A stretch of 64,000 bases of DNA from Sphingomonas psychrotolerans. Its GTDB lineage: Bacteria; Pseudomonadota; Alphaproteobacteria; Sphingomonadales; Sphingomonadaceae. Positions within the stretch are counted from its first letter, which is position 1, and the number at the start of each line of letters is the position of its first letter. A program made the translations under genes and the position numbers. The notes under the pieces are model-generated. The model was given only the letters and a program-made list of their open reading frames with translations, ran no database searches and was not told where the DNA came from. The stretch is taken from the NCBI RefSeq assembly GCF_002796605.1, contig NZ_CP024923.1:806001-870000 (forward strand). Direction: 5' to 3'. Positions 42,594 to 51,935 of the stretch are shown piece after piece.

Positions 42594-43116
42594 CCAGGCG
42601 AAGAACCTGTCGCGGATCGACTTTCGCGAACTCCAGGCCCTGACGCAGACGCTTCAGCAGATCGATCGTCTCATGGGCCAGGCGCAGGGCATCGGGTACC
42701 GGGTCGATCAGGTCGACAGCGAGTTCAAACGGCTGTTTCCGCAAAGCTTCGGCCAGGCCCTCACGACCAACGATCTCGTCGTCGGCGCCCGAGCCCGCCT
42801 CGACACTTCGGTCGCGGCGTTCAACCAGACGATGCGGGTGCAGGCGCAGGTGGTCGGCAACGTCGCTGCCGATACGCAGGCGCTCGCATCGATCATGGCG
42901 AAGAGCCAGGGAGCAGAAGGCGGGCTGCAGGCGCAACAGGCGACAAACCAGTTGCTCGCGCTGGCTGCCAAGCAGCAGTTCCAGATCCAGAACCTGATGG
43001 CGGCGCAGTACCGCGCGGAAACGCTCGAGGCATCGCGCCGCGCCCAGGCGGAAGCCGAAGCGCAGGCCGCCACCAGGAAGTTCCTCGGCAACGGCACGGC
43101 CTACCACCCTCGCTAG
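42594..43116 (+). pseudogene. trbJ: trbJ, N-terminally truncated
   Basis: From QAKNLSRIDFRELQALTQTL the frame follows TrbJ/VirB5-type conjugation proteins (QIDRLMGQAQGIGYRVDQVD, FKRLFPQSFGQ, QTMRVQAQVVGNVAADTQAL, LQAQQATNQLLALAAKQQFQ), to LGNGTAYHPR. The family's signal peptide and first roughly 70 residues are missing; upstream frames show no homology. TrbJ is a minor pilus-associated periplasmic protein of the P-type mating channel. Confidence 0.82.
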
Positions 43117-43240
43117 GGGCCTCCCGTCCGAGCATGGCGGCGGACTTCGCCCCCTGGGTCCGCCGTCACCTCCCGCGGGGCGTGCTTCTGCTCCCCGAGC
43201 GCGTCCCGCGGGATTCCATCCCACTGCCACGGACAGAGTC

Positions 43241-44542
43241 ATGAACGACCTCAACATCATCGATCAGTTCATGCAGGCGTTCATTCGCTACATCGACAAC
43301 GGCTTCGGTCTGTTGGGCGGCGACGTCCATTTCCTGGCAGCCACGCTGATCGGCATCGACATCACGCTGGCTGGCCTGTTCTGGGCGCTGGGCGGCGAGC
43401 AGGATGTGATGGGGCGCTTCCTGAAGAAGATCCTCTATGTCGGCGCGTTCGCCTTCATCCTGAACAGCTTCTCGACGCTCGCAACGATCGTCTTCAACTC
43501 CTTCGCCGCGGCCGGGCTCACCGCGGGCGGCGGCACGATCTCGGCGGATGATCTGCTCAAACCCGGCAGGCTCGCGGGGACGGGCTTCTCCGCGGCATGG
43601 CCGCTGCTCGACCAGGTCTCGAAGTTGCTCGGCTTCACCACCTTCTTCGACAATTTCCTGACGATTGCGGTGCTGCTGTTCGCCTGGGCGCTGGTGATGC
43701 TGTCGTTTTTCATCCTCGCGATCCAGCTCTTCATCACCATCCTCGAGTTCAAGCTGACGACACTCGCCGGCTTCGTGCTGGTGCCGTTCGCGCTGTGGAA
43801 CCGGACCAGCTTCCTCGCCGAACGCGTACTGGGCAGCGTCGTGAGCTCGGGCATCAAGGTGATGGTGCTCGCCGTCATCGTCGGGATCGGCTCGAACTAT
43901 TTCAACGATTTCGTCGGCTCGCTCCAGGGCCAAGAGCCCGACATCGGCAAGGCGATGAGCCTCGCGCTCGCCGCGCTCACCCTGTTCGGGCTCGGCATCT
44001 TCGGACCCGGCATCGCCACCGGCCTGGTTTCCGGCGCTCCGCAGCTCGGCGCGGGAGCGGTTGCCGGCACGGCGCTCGGCGCCGCCGGCGTCGCTGCTCT
44101 GGGGGGCGGTGCGGCCCTGGCCGGTGCCCGAGCCATCGGTGGAACAGCGCTCGGTGCCGTTCGCGCGGGCACCTCGATGGGGTCGGCCGCCTCGACTGCC
44201 TACAAGCTCGGCCAGGAGGGCGCCGGTTCGACCAGCGTCGGCGCCGGTCTGAAGGGCGTTGCGAGCGCGGCAGGCGGAGCGCTCCGCAACCGCGCCGCCG
44301 GCGCGTTCGGCATCGGCGAGGCCGCCGCTTCGGGGCGCCAGGCCGCTTTCGACTCCCTCACGAACCGGCAGGTGCCTGCGAGCGGGTCGGGCCAGACCGC
44401 GGAACAGCAGCCCGCCTGGGCGCAGTCGCTGCGCCGCCAGCAGGACGCGCGGCGCCATCGCCAGGTCGTCGCCCACACCCTGCGCGAGGGCGACCGCGGC
44501 GGTGCGTCCGCAATCCCGGACATCAAGGAAAAGGAGGACTGA
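43241..44542 (+). CDS. trbL: Conjugal transfer protein TrbL
   Basis: 433 residues with five to six membrane segments between about 25 and 270 (FLAATLIGIDITLAGLFWAL, FAWALVMLSFFILAIQLFIT, TLAGFVLVPFALWNRTSFLA). A long Gly/Ala-rich cytoplasmic tail ends with basic residues (RRQQDARRHRQVVAHTLREG). This is the polytopic VirB6-like inner-membrane component of the mating channel. trbF follows at four bases. Confidence 0.95.
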   Translation: MNDLNIIDQFMQAFIRYIDNGFGLLGGDVHFLAATLIGIDITLAGLFWALGGEQDVMGRFLKKILYVGAFAFILNSFSTLATIVFNSFAAAGLTAGGGTISADDLLKPGRLAGTGFSAAWPLLDQVSKLLGFTTFFDNFLTIAVLLFAWALVMLSFFILAIQLFITILEFKLTTLAGFVLVPFALWNRTSFLAERVLGSVVSSGIKVMVLAVIVGIGSNYFNDFVGSLQGQEPDIGKAMSLALAALTLFGLGIFGPGIATGLVSGAPQLGAGAVAGTALGAAGVAALGGGAALAGARAIGGTALGAVRAGTSMGSAASTAYKLGQEGAGSTSVGAGLKGVASAAGGALRNRAAGAFGIGEAAASGRQAAFDSLTNRQVPASGSGQTAEQQPAWAQSLRRQQDARRHRQVVAHTLREGDRGGASAIPDIKEKED

Positions 44543-44545
44543 GCG

Positions 44546-45364
44546 ATGCTCTTCAAGCGAAGCGTCCAGCGCTACGGGCGGACACCCGAACCGGACACAC
44601 CCTTTCACCGTGCCGGCCAGCTCTGGGATGAGCGGATCGGATCGGCGCGCGTCCAGGCGCGCAACTGGCGACTGATGGCCTTCGGCGGCCTGGCGTTGAC
44701 GACCGCGATGTCGGGCGCGCTGGTTTGGCAGTCGCTGCAGAGCCGCGTGACGCCCTATGTCGTCGAGGTCGACCGTCTCGGCGAAGCGCGCGCGATCAGC
44801 GAAGCGGAAGCCGGGTACAAACCGACAGACCCGCAGATATCCTGGCATCTGGCCCGCTTCATCGAGAAGGTCCGGTCGGTCTCGCTCGACCCGGTGCTGA
44901 TGCGGCGCGACTGGCTGTCGGCCTATGACTTCGCCACCGGGCGCGGCGCGCTCTTCCTCGGCGATTATGCCCGCTCCGCGAACCCGTTCGGTGCGATCGG
45001 CCAGAAGACGGTGTCGGTGCAGGTCACGAGCGTGGTTCGCGCCTCGGAGCAGTCGTTTCAGGTCAAATGGGTCGAGACGGCGTTCGACCGCGGCGCGCCG
45101 GCTGGCACCTCGCATTGGACCGGCATTCTGATCGTCAAGCTCAAGCCGCCTGCGTCGGCGGAGGTTCTGCGCAAGAACCCACTCGGCCTCTATGTCGATG
45201 CGATCGACTGGAGCCGCGAGATCGAGCCGGCCGCCAGTCCGACGGCTCCGCCGCCGACAGCGCCGCGTGCGACGCAGCCTTTGCCCGAAGGTCAAACGAT
45301 CGCGGCTCCGGATGCCGGCGCCGCCGTGAGCCAAATCCCATCCACCCCGGAGAACCGGCAATGA
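44546..45364 (+). CDS. trbF: Conjugal transfer protein TrbF
   Basis: 272 residues, VirB8-like. A short cytoplasmic N-terminus (LFKRSVQRYGRTPEPDTPFH) precedes one helix at about 48-66. The periplasmic domain has VTPYVVEVDRLGEARAISEA, ISWHLARFIEKVRSVSLDPV and QVKWVETAFDRGAPAGTSHW. It ends in a Pro-rich tail. The stop overlaps the trbG start (ATGA). Confidence 0.95.
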   Translation: MLFKRSVQRYGRTPEPDTPFHRAGQLWDERIGSARVQARNWRLMAFGGLALTTAMSGALVWQSLQSRVTPYVVEVDRLGEARAISEAEAGYKPTDPQISWHLARFIEKVRSVSLDPVLMRRDWLSAYDFATGRGALFLGDYARSANPFGAIGQKTVSVQVTSVVRASEQSFQVKWVETAFDRGAPAGTSHWTGILIVKLKPPASAEVLRKNPLGLYVDAIDWSREIEPAASPTAPPPTAPRATQPLPEGQTIAAPDAGAAVSQIPSTPENRQ

Positions 45365-46242
45365 AACGCCCCAGCATTCTGCCCACGCTGCTTTCGACAA
45401 TAGTCGCGTCGATCGTGCCCACTGCCGCTCTCGCGCAGAACTCCACCCCGGCCGATACCGCGCATCGGGTGCCGTCGACGATCGCTGCGGCGAACCGGGC
45501 TGCCACGCTCGAGCCTTCGCCGCCTGCCTTTCTCAATGCCGCGGCGGTGATGCCCTATGCCGAGGGGGCGATCTATCAGGTCTACACCACGCCCGAGCGG
45601 GTCACGGATATCGCGCTTCAACCGGGCGAGGTGCTGGGCGCGGTCGCGAGCGGCGATACCGCACGCTGGGTGATCGGCGACACGACGAGCGGGGCAGGGC
45701 CCGCCAAGCGGGTGCATATCCTTGTGAAGCCCTATGCCGCCGGTCTCTCAACGAACTTGGTCATCACGACCGACCGGCGCACCTATCACGTGGCGCTCAC
45801 CAGCGTGCGGAGCGTCGGCATGTCCGCAATGGCATGGACGTATCCGCAGGAAACGCTGATCGCGATCAAGCGATCCGAGGAGGCTGCGGCGGCCGCCGCG
45901 CCGGTGGCGATCGGGCTCGACGTCGATCAGCTGCATTTCAACTATGCCATCTCCGGCGATACGCCGCGATGGCGGCCCTTGCGGGCGTTCGACGACGGCA
46001 GGCAGACCTATATCGAATTCCCCGCCAGTCTCGCGGTCGGCGAGGCGCCGCCGCTGTTCCTCGTCGGTGCCAAGGGCGAGGCCCAGCTCGTCAATTATCG
46101 CCTGCGCGGCCGCTATTATGTCGTCGATCGGCTCTTCGACGTCGCCGAGCTCCGCCTCGGCACCAGGCATCAGGATGTGGTCCGGCTTACCCGCGTCGAC
46201 GAGGCGGGACGCCGCAACCGCTCCAAGGGGAGGGCGTCGTGA
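45361..46242 (+). CDS. trbG: Conjugal transfer protein TrbG
   Basis: 293 residues from ATG 45361. It has a signal peptide (MKRPSILPTLLSTIVASIVPTAALA). It is VirB9-like: AIYQVYTTPERVTDIALQPG, GDTARWVIGDTTSG, HILVKPYAAGLSTNLVITTD, RRTYHVALTS and the terminal VDRLFDVAELRLGTRHQDVV. It is the periplasmic/outer-membrane part of the channel core. The stop overlaps the GTG start of trbI. Confidence 0.95.
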   Translation: MKRPSILPTLLSTIVASIVPTAALAQNSTPADTAHRVPSTIAAANRAATLEPSPPAFLNAAAVMPYAEGAIYQVYTTPERVTDIALQPGEVLGAVASGDTARWVIGDTTSGAGPAKRVHILVKPYAAGLSTNLVITTDRRTYHVALTSVRSVGMSAMAWTYPQETLIAIKRSEEAAAAAAPVAIGLDVDQLHFNYAISGDTPRWRPLRAFDDGRQTYIEFPASLAVGEAPPLFLVGAKGEAQLVNYRLRGRYYVVDRLFDVAELRLGTRHQDVVRLTRVDEAGRRNRSKGRAS

Positions 46243-47477
46243 GCGAGGATACCGCCGGGGCGCCGGAAGGCGCCACCCCCTCGACGCCGCCGAAGCTCGA
46301 TCCCGAAACCTTCGTGCTGCGTGCGCGACCTGGACGCGCGATCCGCTTCAAGCGCGGTGTGATCGTCTCCCTGGCCACCATTGCCGTGGCCGGTGTCGCC
46401 GGTACCGCCTGGTTCGCGCTAGAGCCGCGGGCGCTGCACCTTGTGGCCGATAGCGAGGACAAGAACATCGCGGCCAAGCCGCCGACGGATACACTGAGCG
46501 GGTTACCGGCAAGCTACGGGACGGTGCCGAAGCTTGGGCCGGCACTACCGGGCGACCTGGGCAAGCCTATCCTCGATCGTCAGCGCCAGCTCGCCGGCGA
46601 GACCATGCCGCCAGTTCCGCCCGCGGTATCGGCGGTGCCGCAAGCCGCCGACGATGCCCGTCAGCGCCGCGCCGCGGAACTCAAGGCTGCCCGCGAATCC
46701 GGATTGCTGGTTCAGACCACTGCCCAACAAGGTCCGAGTCCAGCGATGCCCGCCGCGACGGCGCCGGTGCCGACGGCGGTCGGTGATTCAAGCGACAAGG
46801 TCGCGGTCGATGCCGATCGAGATCCGAACGGCCAGCAGCGCAAGGCCGACTTCGTCCGCACGGCCGACAAGGCGGGCGATACCAATCCGCACACAATAGC
46901 GCCGCGACCGTCGCCGTTCACACTGTCCGCCGGGAGCGTGATCTCGGCCAGCCTGATCACCGGGCTGCGATCGGATTTGCCCGGCTTGGTGACGGCCCAG
47001 GTGACCGAACGGATCTTCGACAGCGCGACGGGCCGCATCCTCCTGATCCCCCAGGGTACGCGCTTGATCGGCACGTATGACAGCGTGGTTGCCTTCGGGC
47101 AGCGCCGCGCACTGGTGGTGTGGCAGCGGATCATCTTCCCCGATGGCAGCTCGATCCGCTTGGAGAACGCGCCGGCGACCGACCCGTCGGGCTATGCCGG
47201 ACTGACCGACAAGGTCGACTTCCATACATGGTCGCTGCTCAAGGGTGTTGTGCTGTCGACCCTGCTGGGCGTCGGGTCGGAGCTGCAGTTCGGCGGCGAA
47301 AGCGATCTCGTCCAGGCCGTTCGGCAATCGACCCAGCAAAACATATCACGCGCCGGTGATCAGCTAACATCCCGGAATCTGCAGATCCAGCCGACGATCA
47401 CTATCCGTCCGGGCGCGCCTGTCCGGCTGCTGGTGCATCACGATCTCGTGCTGAAGCCGTGGGTGGGAGAACAGTGA
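46239..47477 (+). CDS. trbI: Conjugal transfer protein TrbI
   Basis: 412 residues from GTG 46239 (GTGA overlap). One helix lies at about 48-66 (GVIVSLATIAVAGVAGTAWF), followed by a Pro-rich periplasmic linker. The VirB10-type C-terminal domain has GSVISASLITGLRSDLPGLV, RILLIPQGTRLIGTYDSVVA, RALVVWQRIIFPDGSSI and DKVDFHTWSLLKGVVLSTLL. It spans both membranes and gates the channel. The stop overlaps the next start (TGATG). Confidence 0.95.
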   Translation: MSEDTAGAPEGATPSTPPKLDPETFVLRARPGRAIRFKRGVIVSLATIAVAGVAGTAWFALEPRALHLVADSEDKNIAAKPPTDTLSGLPASYGTVPKLGPALPGDLGKPILDRQRQLAGETMPPVPPAVSAVPQAADDARQRRAAELKAARESGLLVQTTAQQGPSPAMPAATAPVPTAVGDSSDKVAVDADRDPNGQQRKADFVRTADKAGDTNPHTIAPRPSPFTLSAGSVISASLITGLRSDLPGLVTAQVTERIFDSATGRILLIPQGTRLIGTYDSVVAFGQRRALVVWQRIIFPDGSSIRLENAPATDPSGYAGLTDKVDFHTWSLLKGVVLSTLLGVGSELQFGGESDLVQAVRQSTQQNISRAGDQLTSRNLQIQPTITIRPGAPVRLLVHHDLVLKPWVGEQ

Positions 47478-47695
47478 TGGCCGATCTGCGTCTCCCGCGG
47501 CTGCCTGACCGCACGCCGGTGAAAGTCGGGATACAGGTGACCCCGCAGCTGTTCGCGGATCTCACGCGATACGCGGCACTCTACAAGGAGACCTATGGTC
47601 GGGAAGAAGCTGTCGCAGACTTGATCCCTTCGATGCTGACAGCCTTTCTCGACAGCGACCGGGCGTTTGCCAAAGCCCGTTCGGGCGGGAAGTGA
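47477..47695 (+). CDS. DUF2274 protein
   Basis: 72 residues from ATG 47477 (MADLRLPRLPDRTPVKVGIQ), containing LTRYAALYKETYGREEAVAD and LIPSMLTAFLDSDRAFAKAR. DUF2274 proteins regularly follow trbI in alpha- and gammaproteobacterial integrative elements; the role is unknown, probably a ribbon-helix-helix-like small protein. Confidence 0.85.
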   Translation: MADLRLPRLPDRTPVKVGIQVTPQLFADLTRYAALYKETYGREEAVADLIPSMLTAFLDSDRAFAKARSGGK

Positions 47696-47928
47696 GCGAT
47701 ATGGCTACGACCATTCGAGAAGTGGGAAAGGGCGCTAATGGCCCGATCGAGCCGTTCAGCGTCCGCATTCCTACCGCCATCGCCATGACCGGCCTCAGCC
47801 GGTCGAGAATTTATGAGCTGATAGCGTGCGGCGAAATCGAGATCGCCAAGGACCGCCGGAGCACGCTGATCATCGTCGCCAGTTTGCGGGAGGCGGTCCG
47901 TCGGCGGGTCGTGGACCGGAATTTGTAG
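47692..47928 (+). CDS. Excisionase/AlpA-like HTH protein
   Basis: 78 residues from GTG 47692, or 75 from ATG 47701. The segment SVRIPTAIAMTGLSRSRIYE, LIACGEIEIAKDRRSTLIIV is the winged helix of MerR/excisionase-type DNA-binding proteins. It overlaps the DUF2274 stop, so it belongs to the trb transcript. It may control excision of the element. Confidence 0.82.
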   Translation: MSDMATTIREVGKGANGPIEPFSVRIPTAIAMTGLSRSRIYELIACGEIEIAKDRRSTLIIVASLREAVRRRVVDRNL

Positions 47929-48024
47929 ATCGAGCAGGGTTATGGCTCCGTCCATCGCATCCGAACACATTGGACAGTGCAACGCCTCTTTTCAGATGTT
48001 CTTGGTTTGTGCCATCTTCGCGGC

Positions 48025-48228
48025 ATGGAACGATTCGCCCCAGAGCCTTCGCGCGCCGCTATCTCATCCGCCATTCTCGCGGCGCCCGGCTGGGCGCGCG
48101 TCGGGATCACGATGCCGAACGATCGGTTGCGCGAGCAGGCTGCAGAAGAACTGGCGCGCGCGATCGTCGATCGGCTCCATCATGCAGAGCCCAGCGTGGA
48201 TGCGGACCAGCTCGCGCTGCCGATCTGA
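48025..48228 (+). CDS. DUF6771-like small protein
   Basis: 67 residues from ATG 48025 (MERFAPEPSRAAISSAILAA). It continues PGWARVGITMPNDRLREQAA and EELARAIVDRLHHAEPS, ending DQLALPI. I believe this is the DUF6771 family, found beside integrases in sphingomonad elements. Function unknown. It is the last gene before the tRNA boundary. Confidence 0.65.
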   Translation: MERFAPEPSRAAISSAILAAPGWARVGITMPNDRLREQAAEELARAIVDRLHHAEPSVDADQLALPI

Positions 48229-48454
48229 TTCCGTCTCTGCGAATCACTCATCCAGCCCGGGCGAATGCCGGGCTGCGATTCGCTAAGTGAGCGGGGAACG
48301 GGGCCCAAAGAGCCATTTGTCAGGTGGAAAGCAGGGCGACACCAGCGCCACTCGTCCAGCCATATCCGACGAAATCCGAGGAGCTATTCCGGCCAGATTC
48401 CGGCCAGATCGCTAGATTTCATCTCAACATCAACGGCTAAGCCATTGAAAACGC

Positions 48455-48529
48455 TGGTGACCCCTACGAGAATCGAACTCGTGTTTTCGCCGTGAGAGGG
48501 CGACGTCCTAACCGCTAGACGAAGGGGCC
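48455..48529 (-). tRNA. tRNA-Glu (anticodon CTC)
   Basis: On the minus strand the 5' arm GGCCCCT pairs with AGGGGTC, followed by A and encoded CCA. The anticodon stem TCGCC/GGCGA encloses the loop CTCTCAC with anticodon CTC. The T arm reads ACGAGTTCGATTCTCGT. The 3' end faces the trb genes, as expected for an element integrated at the tRNA 3' end; I found no second copy of this 3' end in the window and no integrase gene next to it. Confidence 0.95.
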
Positions 48530-48571
48530 GTGCAGTGGAAGGCGGGCAATTAGGAGGCGCGGGGCGAGCCG

Positions 48572-49903
48572 TCAAGCGCGTATCGGCGCAAGGCCTAACC
48601 AGCGGCGGACACCGGAGCAGTGCGGAAGCATCAACCGGTCAGCAACTGCAACCAGCGAGAGCGTCGCTCCGAACAGCGGCATCGCTAGCGCGAGCAGCAG
48701 TACGGCGCCGATCAACACCGGTCCGTAGCGCGGGCGCGACAACCGGGCGGGGGCGCCCAATAGTCCTTCCGGGCGCCTTCGCCACCACATCACCGTTCCC
48801 GAAACCGAGAGAGTCGCGAGGAGGAGCGCAGTCAGCGTACCGAGCAGCTGGTTGGCGAGGCCGAACAGCGCGCCCTCGTGCGCGGCGATGCCGTAGCCGA
48901 CGGCGCGATCGAGCCAGTGCCGTTCGGCGAAGTCGCGGCGGGAGGTGAGAGCGCCAGTGCCGCCGTCCACGGTGATGCTGGTGCGCAGCGGCCGGTTGGC
49001 CGCGTCGGATGTGACGGTCCACGGCGCGCCAATGGTCGCGGGCGGCGCGATCAGCACCGGCGGCGCGATGCCGAGCGGGTAGACCGCCGCCGCCACCCGG
49101 TCGAGATCGGCGCCCGGTGCCGCCGCATGCGGCATCGCCATGCCGCCATGCCCGGCATGAGCGCCGGGCATGGCGCTGCGGCTGCCGGTCGGCCAGTCCT
49201 GCGGCCCATCTAGCGTGCCGGTGACGGCGCGGACTTCCTTGAAATAGCTGCCCCAGAACTTCGCCCAGGGAAGGCCCGTCGAAATCAGGAGCAAGGCGAG
49301 GACCGCTACCCATATGCCGGCGACGGCGTGCAGGTCGCGCCAGAACAGCCGCTTGCCGCTGCGCAGCCGCGGGTATAGCACCCCGCCGAGCCCGCGCGCC
49401 CGGCGCGGCCACCAGAGGTAGAGGCCGGTGAGCAGCATCGTCGCGGTCCAGCAGGCGGCGATCTCGACCAGATAGCTGCCCGGGCTGCCCGCGCGAAACT
49501 TGCCGTGGAGGTCCGAGATCACTCGCATCGGGCGCTCGCTCTCGGTTTCCGTCCTGAGGACGCGCAGCTGATAGGGATCGACATAGACGCGCGTTTCCAG
49601 GCCATCCTTTCCTACGATCACGCGTGCCGCTTCACCCGCACTTTGCGGCAGCTGGTACTTATGCAGCGTTGCGCCGGGCACCGCGGCGAGCGCCGCCTTC
49701 ACTTGCGCGTCGGCGCGGGCGCGCGGACCCGCCGGGGCGAGCGTGTCATAAGGCCGTTCAAGCCAGGCCTCGATCTGCGGTTTCCACAGATAGATCGTCC
49801 CCGTCGCGGCGAGCCACAGCACGAAGGGCATGCAGAACAGCCCGGCATAGAAATGCCAGCGCCATACTGCATTGTACCAGCGCGCGCCGGGGACGCTCGC
49901 CAT
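48572..49903 (-). CDS. PepSY-domain membrane protein
   Basis: 443 residues from ATG 49903 (MASVPGARWYNAVWRWHFYA). The PepSY-associated membrane pattern is clear: helices at about 14-38, 160-182 (ACWTATMLLTGLYLWWPRR), 210-232 (HAVAGIWVAVLALLLISTGL), and two near the C-terminus. WRWHFYAGLFCMPF and HGKFRAG histidines suggest haem or metal handling. A His/Met-rich periplasmic loop (AHAGHGGMAMPHAAA) fits a metal role. The start overlaps the receptor stop, so it is the last gene of a three-gene operon. Confidence 0.88.
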   Translation of the reverse strand: MASVPGARWYNAVWRWHFYAGLFCMPFVLWLAATGTIYLWKPQIEAWLERPYDTLAPAGPRARADAQVKAALAAVPGATLHKYQLPQSAGEAARVIVGKDGLETRVYVDPYQLRVLRTETESERPMRVISDLHGKFRAGSPGSYLVEIAACWTATMLLTGLYLWWPRRARGLGGVLYPRLRSGKRLFWRDLHAVAGIWVAVLALLLISTGLPWAKFWGSYFKEVRAVTGTLDGPQDWPTGSRSAMPGAHAGHGGMAMPHAAAPGADLDRVAAAVYPLGIAPPVLIAPPATIGAPWTVTSDAANRPLRTSITVDGGTGALTSRRDFAERHWLDRAVGYGIAAHEGALFGLANQLLGTLTALLLATLSVSGTVMWWRRRPEGLLGAPARLSRPRYGPVLIGAVLLLALAMPLFGATLSLVAVADRLMLPHCSGVRRWLGLAPIRA

Positions 49904-51879
49904 CAGAAGGCCGCCCGCACGCCAGCGAAGACGCTGCGCCGTTCCACGGGAGTGAAGATTGCGCTCGCGGGCGCGTATTGCACCACCGCGGAGACATCCC
50001 CGGCGGCCTTGCGCCCGCCCAGATTGCGCGCATCGGCGAACAGGGTGAAACGGTCTTCGATCTTCGCCTCGGCGCTGAGCCCGAACAATATATAGCCCCC
50101 GGTGCGGAAGCTGTTGGCATAATCGGCCCAGGCGCCGCGCGGTGTCCATTCGAGACTGGGCGCGACGTGGAACGCCTCGCCGCCCACCCGCAGTTCGGCG
50201 CGATAGAAATGCTCCGGGATCACCGGCAGCCGGTTGTCGCCGAACTGGGCGTCGTCGCGGAAGCCGAAGTCGCTATATTGATACACCTGTCGCAGCCGTG
50301 CCCAGGCCGTGAGGTCGACATCCAGCCCGAGTTCGACGCCTTGGTGTCGCGTGCGTCCGGCATTGAAGGTCGACGCCGGGATCGTCGGCGGTGCGGTATT
50401 GTACTGGAGCAGCTCACCGTCGAGGTCCGCGCGATAGAGGCTGAGATCGAAGCGCAGCGGCCCGATCCTGCCGCGCCCGCCGATCTCGGCGGTCCAGCCG
50501 CGCTGCGCGTCGAGCGGCACGAAGTCCGAGATCTGGGCAAGCTCGATGAAGCCCGGCAGTTCGTGGCTGCGGCTGAGATTGGTATAGAGCTGAATCCCGT
50601 CACCGGGTTCGAACAACAGGCCCAGCTTGGGCGAGAGCTGATCGAACGTGGTACGGCCGGTGGCGAGCGCCGGAAAAATCTGGTCCTGCCGCCGCAGCCC
50701 CGAGGTGTAGACCGCGCCGGCGATCAAGGTCAGCCGATCGACCGGACGCAGCCTTGCCTCGGCATAGGCGTCGATCGTGCGTGCCGCCTGATCGGCCGCG
50801 AAGGTCTTGGCGCCTTGCTCACCGTTGACGTTGACGAAGCGCCGCGATGCGACATCGCCGAAGCGCGCGGTGACGCCCGCGGTAAAGCCGAAGGTGCCGA
50901 AGTCCTGATCGAGCCGGGCATAGCTGCCCCAGTCGAGTGCTTTCTGGTCCACCAACTGGTAGATCGGATGGTGGAGTTGCTTGGCGTTGAGGAAGACACC
51001 GACATCGAGCTTGCCGGCGCCGAGGGTGATGCTCGTCCGGTTCTGCAGACGGAGCGAGTCGATGTCGCGTGCCTGATCGTTGGCGAAATTGCCGCTCCGG
51101 GGGGCTGCGCGGACTGCCGCGTAGGTGAGCGCACCGGGCAGCTCCTGCCGGATCGTCTGTGCACTGGCATAGAAGCGGGTCTCGACATTCTCGCTCAGCC
51201 GCAGGCCGATATTGCCGTTGACACGCAGTGCCTTGCGGCGGGCGTGATCGCGGTCGCCGTCCGAGCGGTCGCCGGCGATCGCCAGCCACGCGTCGCCGCG
51301 TTCGTCGGCATAGCCCGCGCTGGCGAAGCCGCGCAGCGTATCGAAGCTGCCGCCATCGACGCGCAGACGAAAGCCCTTGGACGAGCGACCGGTCGGCGTC
51401 ACTCCGTTGATCGCGCCGCCCAGCGTCGATGCGCCGAAGCGCAATGCGTTCGCGCCGCGAAACACTTCGATATGCTGAAGGAAAGCCGGGTCGAGCTCCT
51501 GAAAGTCGCCATTGTCGTCGGCAAGGTTGATCGGGATGCCGTCCTGCAGCAGCGTCAGGCCGCGCATGTGATAGCCCCGGCTGATCCCCGATCCGCGGAT
51601 CGACAGGCGCACTTCCTGCCCGAAGCGCGGCTGGGCGTAGATGCCCGGCGAGAAAGCCAGCGCATCGCGCAGCGAGACGGCGAGCTTTTCGTCGAAATCC
51701 TCTGCGGAGACGACATTGGCGCCGCCCGGCGTCTCGCCGACGCGCTGGATGGCTTCCTCGACAAGCCTTTCGGCAGTGACGACGATCTCGTCGCGGCGGA
51801 CGGGAGCTTCCTGGGCGAAAGCGGGAAGGGCGGCGAGCAACACAGGCGCGCCAAGCAGCGCGCGTACGGACTTCGACAT
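49903..51879 (-). CDS. TonB-dependent receptor
   Basis: 658 residues from ATG 51879. The signal peptide is MSKSVRALLGAPVLLAALPAFA. The TonB box region is RRDEIVVTAERL. The plug has LRDALAFSPGIYAQPRFGQE, LSIRGSGISRGYHMRGLTLL and VEVFRGANALRFGASTLGGA-type motifs. The barrel follows and ends in a terminal Phe (SVFAGVRAAF). It takes up a siderophore, metal chelate or similar ligand. The linked PepSY gene and the DUF2946-type gene suggest metal uptake (inference). Confidence 0.93.
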   Translation of the reverse strand: MSKSVRALLGAPVLLAALPAFAQEAPVRRDEIVVTAERLVEEAIQRVGETPGGANVVSAEDFDEKLAVSLRDALAFSPGIYAQPRFGQEVRLSIRGSGISRGYHMRGLTLLQDGIPINLADDNGDFQELDPAFLQHIEVFRGANALRFGASTLGGAINGVTPTGRSSKGFRLRVDGGSFDTLRGFASAGYADERGDAWLAIAGDRSDGDRDHARRKALRVNGNIGLRLSENVETRFYASAQTIRQELPGALTYAAVRAAPRSGNFANDQARDIDSLRLQNRTSITLGAGKLDVGVFLNAKQLHHPIYQLVDQKALDWGSYARLDQDFGTFGFTAGVTARFGDVASRRFVNVNGEQGAKTFAADQAARTIDAYAEARLRPVDRLTLIAGAVYTSGLRRQDQIFPALATGRTTFDQLSPKLGLLFEPGDGIQLYTNLSRSHELPGFIELAQISDFVPLDAQRGWTAEIGGRGRIGPLRFDLSLYRADLDGELLQYNTAPPTIPASTFNAGRTRHQGVELGLDVDLTAWARLRQVYQYSDFGFRDDAQFGDNRLPVIPEHFYRAELRVGGEAFHVAPSLEWTPRGAWADYANSFRTGGYILFGLSAEAKIEDRFTLFADARNLGGRKAAGDVSAVVQYAPASAIFTPVERRSVFAGVRAAF

Positions 51880-51935
51880 GAACTGATCCTCGGCAGATAA
51901 CGAGCAAGAGGCGTGCGGACAGCACGCCGGCAGCG

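Noticed and set aside
42270..43244. A longer trbJ-like start in the GC-rich upstream DNA
   Set aside because: The upstream codons show no similarity to TrbJ and no signal peptide; homology begins at about 42594.
43166..45400. A 744-codon open frame on the minus strand
   Set aside because: It lies antisense to trbL and trbF, is rich in Arg/Asp/His as expected from GC-rich shadow frames, and has no recognisable domain.
49624..51900. A 758-codon open frame on the plus strand
   Set aside because: It is antisense to the TonB receptor and PepSY genes, with no domain.
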